The notes beneath the pieces were generated by a model, which saw nothing but the letters and a program-made list of their open reading frames with translations, was not told where the DNA came from and made no database searches. From Algorimicrobium hallyeonense (GTDB lineage Bacteria > Bacteroidota > Bacteroidia > Flavobacteriales > Flavobacteriaceae): a stretch of 64,000 nucleotides of DNA. Both the position numbers and the translations under genes were made by a program. The DNA lies in the NCBI RefSeq assembly GCF_042657385.1, contig NZ_JBHSLA010000007.1:1-64000 (forward strand), in the 5' to 3' direction. Of the stretch, positions 9,547 through 16,163 are shown in pieces; position 1 is the first letter of the stretch, and the number at the start of each line of letters is the position of its first letter.

Positions 9547-10114
9547 TGCTATTGCTATTAATACGTTCTTTAAGGGTTTTCATACAGCGAGATTTGGCGC
9601 TCTTCACAACATTCTCACTGGTGTATTCGCTGGTTGCTATAATATCTTTAATGGAATAACCTCTGTAATAAAATAAGGTTAATAATTCTTGACATTTTTT
9701 TCCAAGTGTTCCAAAATATTTCTTCAATAATATTTGTTCCGCGGTCAAATCGTCTGGATCTAAATCAAACGAAGCATCAACGAGTGCATCGCGTTCTCTA
9801 ATAAGCGACAAATCGAAATCTGGATTTATAGTCTTATTATTTTTCTTCATTTTATCAAAAATTAAATACTTCCCTATGCTAAATAAATAGGTTGATATGG
9901 AACTTGTAAATTTTTCAACCTTACCTTCCATTACATTATTATAGAAAATAATATATGCATCTTGATAGACATCAATTGTATCGTCTTGCGGCAAATTATA
10001 CTTTCTAGCAAAATTCAGAAACTTATCCCTGTTGTCTTCATAAATCTGTTTGAACAACAAATCCGAGCCTTGTTTTAAATCTTCAATCGTTATGTTCTCT
10101 TGAACGCTTTCCAT
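9539..10114 (-). CDS. ECF-type RNA polymerase sigma factor
   Basis: 191 aa, typical for a group 4 sigma factor with only regions 2 and 4. Region 2 spans about residues 20-95 (FLNFARKYN, DVYQDAYIIFYN, STYLFSIGKYLIFD). Region 4 spans about 125-185 with the helix-turn-helix YYRGYSIKDIIATSEYTSEN, where promoter -35 contact is expected. The stop overlaps the start of the anti-sigma-like gene. A perfect GTTAACC-N13-GATATTAAAT element lies immediately upstream and its second half overlaps the ATG, which suggests autoregulation. No other good start codon exists before region 2, so I keep this ATG. Six to seven other genes within 5 kb carry the same element. Confidence 0.9.
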   Translation of the reverse strand: MESVQENITIEDLKQGSDLLFKQIYEDNRDKFLNFARKYNLPQDDTIDVYQDAYIIFYNNVMEGKVEKFTSSISTYLFSIGKYLIFDKMKKNNKTINPDFDLSLIRERDALVDASFDLDPDDLTAEQILLKKYFGTLGKKCQELLTLFYYRGYSIKDIIATSEYTSENVVKSAKSRCMKTLKERINSNSND

Positions 10115-10142
10115 TTAATATCCTAGAATTAAAAAGGTTAAC
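10113..10142 (-). promoter_or_regulatory. GTTAACC-N13 ECF-type promoter of the sigma gene
   Basis: On the minus strand GTTAACC (10142-10136), 13 bp, GATATTAAAT (10122-10113). The second element contains the first two bases of the sigma ATG (10114-10112). If it is a -10 element the transcript would be leaderless or start inside the codon; if it is an operator it would still give autoregulation. Confidence 0.7.
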
Positions 10143-10239
10143 ACACTTCTGCTAATTTAACTTATTTTAAGAAAAGTCTCTTACAATTCTTACAAATCTT
10201 ACAAATCTGAATTATTTTTCAAACTGAAAGCATTTTCAT

Positions 10240-10269
10240 GTTAACCTTTAATCTCAAAGTTCATAAAAT
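10240..10269 (+). promoter_or_regulatory. GTTAACC-N13 ECF-type promoter of the Kelch lipoprotein gene
   Basis: GTTAACC (10240-10246), 13 bp, TTCATAAAAT (10260-10269). Spacing is identical to the six other strong copies and the gene starts 24 bp downstream. Confidence 0.75.
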
Positions 10270-10292
10270 ATTACAATTTTAAAACACATATT

Positions 10293-11303
10293 ATGAAACG
10301 TATAACAAAACATCTATTTCAAACCTTTATGGTGACGCTTTTAATATTCAATTGTAGCGCAGATGACGAACCTATTGATGGACCTACACCAGTATCTACC
10401 ATAAATTTAGAATTTGACCTCACAACCAATCAAGATCAAATGGGCGATTTTGCGAACAATGCCATGGCGGTCTTTAAAGGTAAGGTTTGGTCTTTTGGTG
10501 GATCTAATGATTATGTTGCTGAAGGCGATTCTACTGATGAATTATGGAATAGCAGTAACGGAATCAATTGGGCTTCTACGGATACTAACGGCACCTTAAC
10601 AGCTACGGGCAGACACGAACATACTTTGAGTGTTTTTAATGGGAAAATGTATGTAATTGGTGGCACCGATAATGATCACAATGTATTAAGTGATATATGG
10701 GTAACAGATGATGGAATTACATGGTCTAGACTCATGGAATTTGCACCTTTTGGCCCAGTATCAGGACATAGCACTTTAGTATTAAATGGAAAAATGTATG
10801 TGGTTGGCATAAACTATAGTACAGGCAATACCAAAGTTTGGTCTAGTACTAATGTAATGGACTGGGTTGAAGAAACCGCCAATGCATTTCCGGGACTAAA
10901 ACGCTATAAAGCCATAGTAAAAAACAATGCTATGTACGTCATTGGAGGCGATAAAACGACATCCGAATTAACCAATGAGATTTGGAGAAGTTCCAATGGT
11001 GATAGTTGGTCATTAGTTACGCAAACAAGTACAACATTACCTGCTATTAAGAGACATACCGTTACCGTTTTCAACAATATGGCATATGTAATTGGGGGTC
11101 ATACCGCAAGTTCAGAACATACCAATACCATTTACTACTCCACCGATATGGAAAATTGGTCTGTATATACAGACAGTAATCCTTTAGAGGAAATTAATAG
11201 CCACGCCTCTTTGGTTTTCAATAATGATTTATGGGTTTTTGGAGGGTCTAGAGCGGGAACAGCTGGGAGGACTGGAAAAATCTGGCGCATTATGGAGTTT
11301 TAA
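10293..11303 (+). CDS. Kelch-repeat lipoprotein
   Basis: 336 aa. Lipoprotein signal with lipobox LIFNC (Cys21) followed by SADDE. The rest consists of about six repeats of roughly 50 residues with the Kelch pattern: a hydrophobic run, then GKMYVIGG or NAMYVIGG, then a W/S segment such as 'IWRSSNGDSWS'. This predicts a six-bladed beta-propeller displayed on the cell envelope. Such propellers bind proteins or glycans, and no catalytic motif is visible. It is the first rightward gene after the sigma factor and has a clear GTTAACC-N13 promoter, so it is a likely member of the ECF regulon. Confidence 0.82.
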   Translation: MKRITKHLFQTFMVTLLIFNCSADDEPIDGPTPVSTINLEFDLTTNQDQMGDFANNAMAVFKGKVWSFGGSNDYVAEGDSTDELWNSSNGINWASTDTNGTLTATGRHEHTLSVFNGKMYVIGGTDNDHNVLSDIWVTDDGITWSRLMEFAPFGPVSGHSTLVLNGKMYVVGINYSTGNTKVWSSTNVMDWVEETANAFPGLKRYKAIVKNNAMYVIGGDKTTSELTNEIWRSSNGDSWSLVTQTSTTLPAIKRHTVTVFNNMAYVIGGHTASSEHTNTIYYSTDMENWSVYTDSNPLEEINSHASLVFNNDLWVFGGSRAGTAGRTGKIWRIMEF

Positions 11304-11338
11304 ATAGAAATAAAAATTCTGTTTTGCCATGTCCAAAT

Positions 11339-11368
11339 GTTAACCTTTCATTTTAAAAGACATTAATA
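11339..11368 (+). promoter_or_regulatory. GTTAACC-N13 ECF-type promoter of the beta-barrel gene
   Basis: GTTAACC (11339-11345), 13 bp, GACATTAATA (11359-11368). Gene start is 34 bp downstream. Confidence 0.78.
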
Positions 11369-11401
11369 AGCAAACAATATTAAAATCTAACAATTTAAAA
11401 C

Positions 11402-11932
11402 ATGAAACACATGAACCAAAAATCATTTAGAAATTACACGTTTATTTTAGCCGGAATGATGCTACTATTTACAACTGCAAAAATACAAGCACAAATTGCC
11501 ATTGGTGGTGGTTTGGGCTATAATGAAAAAATTTCAGGCCCAGGTATTACGGTAAAAGCTGAATTTAATATTACAGACGACATTGCAGTTTCGCCAGGTG
11601 CGACTTATTTCTTTGGGAATAGCCTATATGGTTTTAATCAAAACACATTAGCCGTGGACTTAAATGCCCATTACTTTTTTCACCTGATTGAAAACAAACT
11701 TAAAATTTATCCACTTCTTGGTGCCAACTACTCCAATTATAAAACAGGCGCTTCTTATTACAGTTATTATTATAACACGTATGAAGTTAGCGATAGCGCA
11801 TTCGGTGTAAACATTGGTGCAGGTGGCAGATGGCAATTTTCAGAAAAATTGAGTGTGTATTTAGAACCTAAATATGTGGTAAGCGATTATGAACAGATTA
11901 TAATAAATGCTGGAATCCTCTTTCAACTCTAA
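11402..11932 (+). CDS. Small outer-membrane beta-barrel protein
   Basis: 176 aa. The signal peptide ends near AKIQAQ (about residue 31). The mature part of about 145 residues has alternating aromatic and glycine-rich strands, for example 'IAIGGGLGYNEK', 'GVNIGAGGRWQF' and 'LSVYLEPKYVVSD'. It finishes in AGILFQL. This is the pattern of an eight-stranded OmpW/OmpX-like barrel of the outer membrane. It carries the GTTAACC-N13 promoter and sits between the Kelch lipoprotein and the collagen-like array. A strong hairpin follows, so it is transcribed alone. Exact role unknown. Confidence 0.78.
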   Translation: MKHMNQKSFRNYTFILAGMMLLFTTAKIQAQIAIGGGLGYNEKISGPGITVKAEFNITDDIAVSPGATYFFGNSLYGFNQNTLAVDLNAHYFFHLIENKLKIYPLLGANYSNYKTGASYYSYYYNTYEVSDSAFGVNIGAGGRWQFSEKLSVYLEPKYVVSDYEQIIINAGILFQL

Positions 11933-11971
11933 AAACAGAACATTTTATTTTATTTGAATTAGTCTTCAAGT

Positions 11972-12023
11972 AAAAAAGCCAAAAGTTTATATGACATCAG
12001 TCGTTAGCCTTTGGCTTTTTTTG
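11972..12023 (+). terminator. Intrinsic terminator after the beta-barrel gene
   Basis: 12-bp stem AAAAAAGCCAAA (11972-11983) with TTTGGCTTTTTT (12010-12021) and a T tail; the loop is about 26 nt. Confidence 0.75.
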
Positions 12024-12115
12024 TTTTAAAACCTCATAACATGATAATACATTAAAACGTTTCTTTCATTCGGGTTGGAAATTTCCATAAACATTATTTT
12101 TTTTCTCACCATTAT

Positions 12116-12145
12116 GTTAACCTTTTAAAATTTAAAACATGAATA
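12116..12145 (+). promoter_or_regulatory. GTTAACC-N13 ECF-type promoter of collagen-like gene 1
   Basis: GTTAACC (12116-12122), 13 bp, AACATGAATA (12136-12145). The second element covers the ATG at 12139, so that codon cannot be the start on a transcript from this promoter. The ATG at 12181 is preferred. Confidence 0.75.
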
Positions 12146-12180
12146 AGGCAATAAATAAAAAATCAATAAAATTTAAAAAC

Positions 12181-12723
12181 ATGAAAACACAAACAATTCA
12201 AACAATGATGTCTAAAACAAAATTTGTATTACTCGCTTTTTTAGTAGCCTTTAGTTATTCTTGTTCACCAGAAGACGGAAACGATGGTGCTCCTGGACCA
12301 GCTGGAGAAGACGGCAATGCAAATGTAGTCTCCTCTGATTGGTTTTCAATTCAATTTGATTATACAAATGGAGCCAATGACTATGGTTATATGTCCATAG
12401 ACATTCCTAACTACCAAGAGTTTGTAGATAACGGTGGAATGGCTATGGTTTATTTGAAACAAACACTAGGAAATGATTATATTATCCATCCATTACCATT
12501 TGAGGATGTTTTTAATTTTGCTTTGGCAAATTTACCTGATGAAGGTGTTGAAAATTCTTTAATTATTTTTGCGAATCAGTCAAACGTAATAGATTTAGAA
12601 ACGGAACCAAATCTAACATTCCGTTATGTACTGGTACCAGGTAATGCAATGAATAAAAATGCTACAGATTTAACAAATATGTCATACCAAGAAGCTATGA
12701 ATCATTTTAAATTAAACCAATAA
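12181..12723 (+). CDS. Collagen-like lipoprotein 1 (5 Gly-X-Y triplets)
   Basis: 180 aa from the ATG at 12181. An in-frame ATG at 12139 lies inside the promoter element and is rejected; the chosen start also aligns with the three paralogues. Signal region then lipobox FSYSC (Cys28), SPED, and a run of five Gly-X-Y triplets (GND GAP GPA GED GNA). A globular domain of about 130 residues follows. The C-terminus is NMSYQEAMNHFKLNQ, a motif shared with copies 2 and 3. The collagen run is short and is more likely a spacer or trimerising stalk at the cell surface than a long fibre. It has its own promoter and terminator. Function unknown. Confidence 0.85.
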   Translation: MKTQTIQTMMSKTKFVLLAFLVAFSYSCSPEDGNDGAPGPAGEDGNANVVSSDWFSIQFDYTNGANDYGYMSIDIPNYQEFVDNGGMAMVYLKQTLGNDYIIHPLPFEDVFNFALANLPDEGVENSLIIFANQSNVIDLETEPNLTFRYVLVPGNAMNKNATDLTNMSYQEAMNHFKLNQ

Positions 12724-12741
12724 TTCTTTTTAGCAATTCTA

Positions 12742-12776
12742 AAAAAACCGAAGTAAAATGCTTCGGTTTTTTTTTT
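12742..12776 (+). terminator. CCGAAG/CTTCGG terminator, copy 1
   Basis: Stem AAAACCGAAG with CTTCGGTTTT, 7-nt loop, then a run of T to 12776. The same stem ends all four collagen-like genes. Confidence 0.88.
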
Positions 12777-12784
12777 ATTCTCAT

Positions 12785-12814
12785 GTTAACCTTTCAATAT
12801 AAACGACATGAAAT
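12785..12814 (+). promoter_or_regulatory. GTTAACC-N13 ECF-type promoter of collagen-like gene 2
   Basis: GTTAACC (12785-12791), 13 bp, GACATGAAAT (12805-12814). It lies 8 bp after the T tract of the previous terminator; gene start is 35 bp downstream. Confidence 0.8.
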
Positions 12815-12848
12815 AGGAAACAATTAAAAATCAATAAATTTTAAAATT

Positions 12849-13442
12849 ATGAAAACAATTTCAAAAACAATTCAAACAAACATGTCAAAGTATAACTATT
12901 TTCTTATGGCTTTTTTAGTGGCCTTTAGTTTTAGCTGTTCTCCAGAAGATGGAAACGATGGTGCAGTTGGACCTGCTGGACCTGCTGGTGCAAATGGTCA
13001 GGATGGCAATGCTAATGTTATCAGCTCTGGTTGGGTAGAATATGATGAATCAAACTGGTCAGCATTAACGAGTGAATTTGGTATTGAATATAGATATTAT
13101 CCCCTATCAGTTTCTACAATAACTCAAGACATTGTTGATGACGGCATGGTTCTAGTTTATAATAGATTTGTGATTTCAAATACACCAGCTTCCATGTTGC
13201 CTTACTCAGGAAATATTACTGGAGGTGAGCAACAATTAAGTTTTGAAATTAACCCAAACACCCTTACTATTAAAATGAAAAATGTAAGTGGATCGGGAGA
13301 CCCAGATACTTTTGGTGGGCCAGGTGTGGCTGAATATAGGTATATTATTGTTCCTTCTAATAATACGGGTAAAATGAAAAATACTGATTTTTCTAAAATG
13401 ACTTATGAAGAAGTTATGAGTCATTTTGGATTAGAGGAATAA
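12849..13442 (+). CDS. Collagen-like lipoprotein 2 (7 Gly-X-Y triplets)
   Basis: 197 aa, paralogue of its neighbours. Lipobox FSFSC (Cys30), then SPED and seven Gly-X-Y triplets (from GND to GNA). A domain of about 130 residues with little similarity to copies 1 and 3 follows. The C-terminal motif is DFSKMTYEEVMSHFGLEE. The first 11 residues before MSK make the signal n-region long, so Met12 is an alternative start. The unit promoter-gene-terminator is complete and appears to be a duplicated cassette. Predicted to be surface anchored; role unknown. Confidence 0.85.
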   Translation: MKTISKTIQTNMSKYNYFLMAFLVAFSFSCSPEDGNDGAVGPAGPAGANGQDGNANVISSGWVEYDESNWSALTSEFGIEYRYYPLSVSTITQDIVDDGMVLVYNRFVISNTPASMLPYSGNITGGEQQLSFEINPNTLTIKMKNVSGSGDPDTFGGPGVAEYRYIIVPSNNTGKMKNTDFSKMTYEEVMSHFGLEE

Positions 13443-13460
13443 ACCTTCCAAACAAATCCT

Positions 13461-13492
13461 AAAAACCGAAGTTAAAAACTTCGGTTTTTTTT
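13461..13492 (+). terminator. CCGAAG/CTTCGG terminator, copy 2
   Basis: Stem CCGAAGTT (13466-13473) with AACTTCGG (13477-13484), loop of three A, then eight T. Confidence 0.88.
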
Positions 13493-13504
13493 ATCCTCAA
13501 ATAC

Positions 13505-13534
13505 GTTAACCTATTGCTTATTTAGACATTAAAT
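13505..13534 (+). promoter_or_regulatory. GTTAACC-N13 ECF-type promoter of collagen-like gene 3
   Basis: GTTAACC (13505-13511), 13 bp, GACATTAAAT (13525-13534). Gene start is 28 bp downstream. Confidence 0.8.
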
Positions 13535-13561
13535 AGATAACAATCAATAAATTTTAAGATT

Positions 13562-14176
13562 ATGAAAACAATTTCAAAAACAATTCAATCAAACATGTCA
13601 AAGTATAAATATGTGCTTATGGCATTTTTAGTGGCCTTTAGCTTTAGCTGTTCTCCAGAGGATGGAAATGATGGTGCTCCTGGCCCAACGGGAATTGCTG
13701 GAACAAATGGCACAAACGGAACAGATGGACAAGATGGGCAAGATGGGAATGCTAATGTAATTGCATCCGATTGGTTTGGACCAGATGGTCAAACCTTTAT
13801 TACCAACGGATACACAAAATATGCAGAATTTAATGTTAATGTACCTGAATTAACAAACGACGTAATTGATGGCGGTGTTATATTGGTATATGCCAAATTC
13901 ACCAACTTTGTTCCTGAAGTTTGGCCGGTTGGAAATACAGCACTTTTACCAATTACTATAAGTGGGGGAACCACAGATCATGTGTTTACATTTTATACTG
14001 AAACGACTAATATTAACATTCGCTATCGTCGGGAAGGACCAGCTCCTACTTGGGAATTTTCAAATACAGCCCGTTTTAGATATGTTTTAATTCCGAGTAC
14101 AGATGCCAAAAATAGTTTAGATTACTCAAAAATAACTTACGAAGAAGTCGTGAATCATTTTGATTTAGAACTATAA
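13562..14176 (+). CDS. Collagen-like lipoprotein 3 (10 Gly-X-Y triplets)
   Basis: 204 aa. Lipobox FSFSC (Cys30), SPED, and ten Gly-X-Y triplets, the longest run of the four, including repeated GTN and GQD units that suggest slippage growth. The domain is about 125 residues long. The C-terminal motif is DYSKITYEEVVNHFDLEL, matching copies 1 and 2. The first 30 residues are almost identical to those of copy 2 (one or two changes). It has its own regulon promoter and terminator. Likely exported to the surface; function unknown. Confidence 0.85.
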   Translation: MKTISKTIQSNMSKYKYVLMAFLVAFSFSCSPEDGNDGAPGPTGIAGTNGTNGTDGQDGQDGNANVIASDWFGPDGQTFITNGYTKYAEFNVNVPELTNDVIDGGVILVYAKFTNFVPEVWPVGNTALLPITISGGTTDHVFTFYTETTNINIRYRREGPAPTWEFSNTARFRYVLIPSTDAKNSLDYSKITYEEVVNHFDLEL

Positions 14177-14195
14177 ATTTTTCCTAACATGTATT

Positions 14196-14228
14196 AAAAT
14201 CCGAAGTTAAAAGCTTCGGATTTTTTTT
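14196..14228 (+). terminator. CCGAAG/CTTCGG terminator, copy 3
   Basis: Stem AAAATCCGAAG with CTTCGGATTTT, 7-nt loop, T tail to 14228. Confidence 0.88.
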
Positions 14229-14240
14229 ATCCGCAAATAT

Positions 14241-14270
14241 GTTAACCTATTACTTTTTTAGACACTAAAT
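14241..14270 (+). promoter_or_regulatory. GTTAACC-N13 ECF-type promoter of collagen-like gene 4
   Basis: GTTAACC (14241-14247), 13 bp, GACACTAAAT (14261-14270). Gene start is 28 bp downstream. The spacer and leader closely resemble those of copy 3. Confidence 0.8.
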
Positions 14271-14297
14271 AGATAATAATCAATTAATTTTAAAATC

Positions 14298-14873
14298 ATG
14301 AAAACAATGTCAAAAACAATTCAAGTAAACATGTCAAAGTTTAAATATGTACTTTTGGCTTTTTTAGTCGCCTTTAGTTTTAGCTGTTCACCAGAAGATG
14401 GAAAAGATGGTCCCCCAGGCCCTCAAGGCGAACAAGGTCCTCAAGGACAAGATGCCTTTATTAACATAACATCTTTTACTCCTACAGGTTGTCAAAGTGT
14501 ACCCAACGTTAATTCTGATTACCAAAAAATTACAGATTTAGGTGATTTCACAAAATTAGAAAATTCTAGCTTTGTAGAAATTGATTACCAAACTAATTTT
14601 AGTGTCACATTTGACGGAGGGACGACCGCTGTTGTATATCAACTTCGAGTCGATGACAATGCTACGACTTTAGGAAAGGCTACAGTAATGTTAAAACCAG
14701 ACAGTAACAATTTACCGGCTGTTATTCATGGTGTTTTTCCTGATTTAGCAGAAGGGGCTCATACCATAAGCGTTTGGGTGAATTCTGTTAACGGAACCGC
14801 AACAGATGCTTACATTGACTCTGGTTGTTTTAATAATTATAATAATAATCTTATTATAAAAGAGTTTATGTAA
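14298..14873 (+). CDS. Collagen-like lipoprotein 4 (6 Gly-X-Y triplets, different C-terminus)
   Basis: 191 aa. The first 35 residues (signal, lipobox FSFSC at Cys30, SPED) match the other copies. Six Gly-X-Y triplets follow (GKD GPP GPQ GEQ GPQ GQD), more collagen-typical because they hold proline and glutamine. After residue about 55 the sequence departs fully. It has a Cys pair (GCQSV near the start and SGCFNN near the end) that could form a disulfide, a beta-rich fold, and no TYEEV..HF tail. It looks like a fusion of the shared N-terminal module to another domain. The promoter and terminator are of the array type. Confidence 0.82.
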   Translation: MKTMSKTIQVNMSKFKYVLLAFLVAFSFSCSPEDGKDGPPGPQGEQGPQGQDAFINITSFTPTGCQSVPNVNSDYQKITDLGDFTKLENSSFVEIDYQTNFSVTFDGGTTAVVYQLRVDDNATTLGKATVMLKPDSNNLPAVIHGVFPDLAEGAHTISVWVNSVNGTATDAYIDSGCFNNYNNNLIIKEFM

Positions 14874-14995
14874 TGGAATAACTAGATTCTTTGCTTACGT
14901 TATTATATAGGACTTCTTTATTAGGAATTAATAAACCTTATATAAATACGTTATATACCAATTTCGTAGGGCTATTAATTTAACTAACAAACCCT

Positions 14996-15028
14996 AAAAT
15001 CCGAAGCCGAAAAGCTTCGGTTTTTTTT
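14996..15028 (+). terminator. CCGAAG/CTTCGG terminator, copy 4
   Basis: Stem CCGAAGC (15001-15007) with GCTTCGG (15014-15020), then eight T. It is separated from gene 4 by about 120 bp of AT-rich DNA in which I see nothing else. Confidence 0.85.
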
Positions 15029-15078
15029 ATGCCTTTTTGCCATGAAATGATTAGTATTGTAGTCTCAATTTTAAGACT

Positions 15079-16128
15079 ATGATATCTCGTAAAAATGCTT
15101 CCATTTCCAAATGTATTATTCATAAAGTGGGTAATAAACACAACAATACTAAAAATGCTTTTTCTGAAAAAGAAGTCATTTTTGATGAAGCTAGTTATGA
15201 GTTGATGTTGCCGTTTTTATTACGTCCATTTGCATCAGTGGTACAATCCTACCGTTTTAATCATCATGCCGATATTTCGCTTAATGAAATAAACACCTAC
15301 AGCAATCAGATTTTTACGGAAGACGATAACTTTATTGAGACCTCACAACATATTGTAAAGCATTTATTTGAGCAATCTAACTCTGCACAAATTAAAACTG
15401 GCGATGTGCTAGTTGTGCTTTTTGAAGGTATTGAGTTTAACGAAATGACCACCAATGCTATTGGGATTTTTAAAATTGAGAACAAGGTGAATTTCTTTCA
15501 AACCTATTTGGAAAACAATAGTTATGATGTCCTCGTACAAAAAGGTATCAGCAGTAAAAAAGTAGATAAAGGCTGTTTAATTTTAAACCAAAGTGATACC
15601 GAAGGTCGAATAATTTTTAGTGCAGACAATAATAATTACGACGCACACTATTGGACCAATCACTTTTTAAATATAAAATATGCCGATGATGCCAATAGCC
15701 ATACCCAACAATATATTGAGTTATGTAAAGATTTTTCTGAAGACATTTTAAAAATATCCTATGGAAACCAAGAGCAAAATACATTTTTGGCTAAGACTAT
15801 TGATTTCTTTAAGGAGCATGAAATTGTAAATGTAGAAACCTTCAAGGATGAATTATTTGAAGAAGACAAACACAAATCCTTGTTTGACGATTATAAGAAA
15901 ACTTTTGAAAGCGAAAAAAATCTCGTGATTCGCAACCAGTTTGATGTAGCCGAACTCGTTGTTAACAAGGAAAAGAAAAAGATTAAAACCGAAATAAAAC
16001 TGGACACCAACATTCAAATAAAATTAGATATTGATGCTCCTGACGCTTCCAGTGAATATCTGGAACGCGGTTATGATGAGAACAAGAAAATGCATTACTA
16101 CAAAGTATTCTTTAATGTTGAAGGGTAA
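15079..16128 (+). CDS. Nucleoid-associated protein, NdpA/YejK family
   Basis: 349 aa, the usual size for the 37-kDa nucleoid-associated family (YejK in E. coli). The N-terminal 'SKCIIHKVGNK' start, the acidic 'HLFEQSNS...IKTGDVLVVLFE' segment and the C-terminal 'NQFDVAELVVNKEKKKIKTEIKLD' region fit the family. It is cytoplasmic and DNA-bound, but its exact activity is not settled in the family. It has no signal peptide. It follows the last array terminator and is not preceded by a GTTAACC element, so I place it outside the ECF regulon. Confidence 0.85.
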   Translation: MISRKNASISKCIIHKVGNKHNNTKNAFSEKEVIFDEASYELMLPFLLRPFASVVQSYRFNHHADISLNEINTYSNQIFTEDDNFIETSQHIVKHLFEQSNSAQIKTGDVLVVLFEGIEFNEMTTNAIGIFKIENKVNFFQTYLENNSYDVLVQKGISSKKVDKGCLILNQSDTEGRIIFSADNNNYDAHYWTNHFLNIKYADDANSHTQQYIELCKDFSEDILKISYGNQEQNTFLAKTIDFFKEHEIVNVETFKDELFEEDKHKSLFDDYKKTFESEKNLVIRNQFDVAELVVNKEKKKIKTEIKLDTNIQIKLDIDAPDASSEYLERGYDENKKMHYYKVFFNVEG

Positions 16129-16163
16129 AATGATTAGTGATTGGTGATTATAATAAAAGTTGA

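Noticed and set aside
12139..12180. Upstream ATG of collagen-like protein 1
   Set aside because: It lies inside the second element of the promoter and the added residues are absent from the three paralogues.
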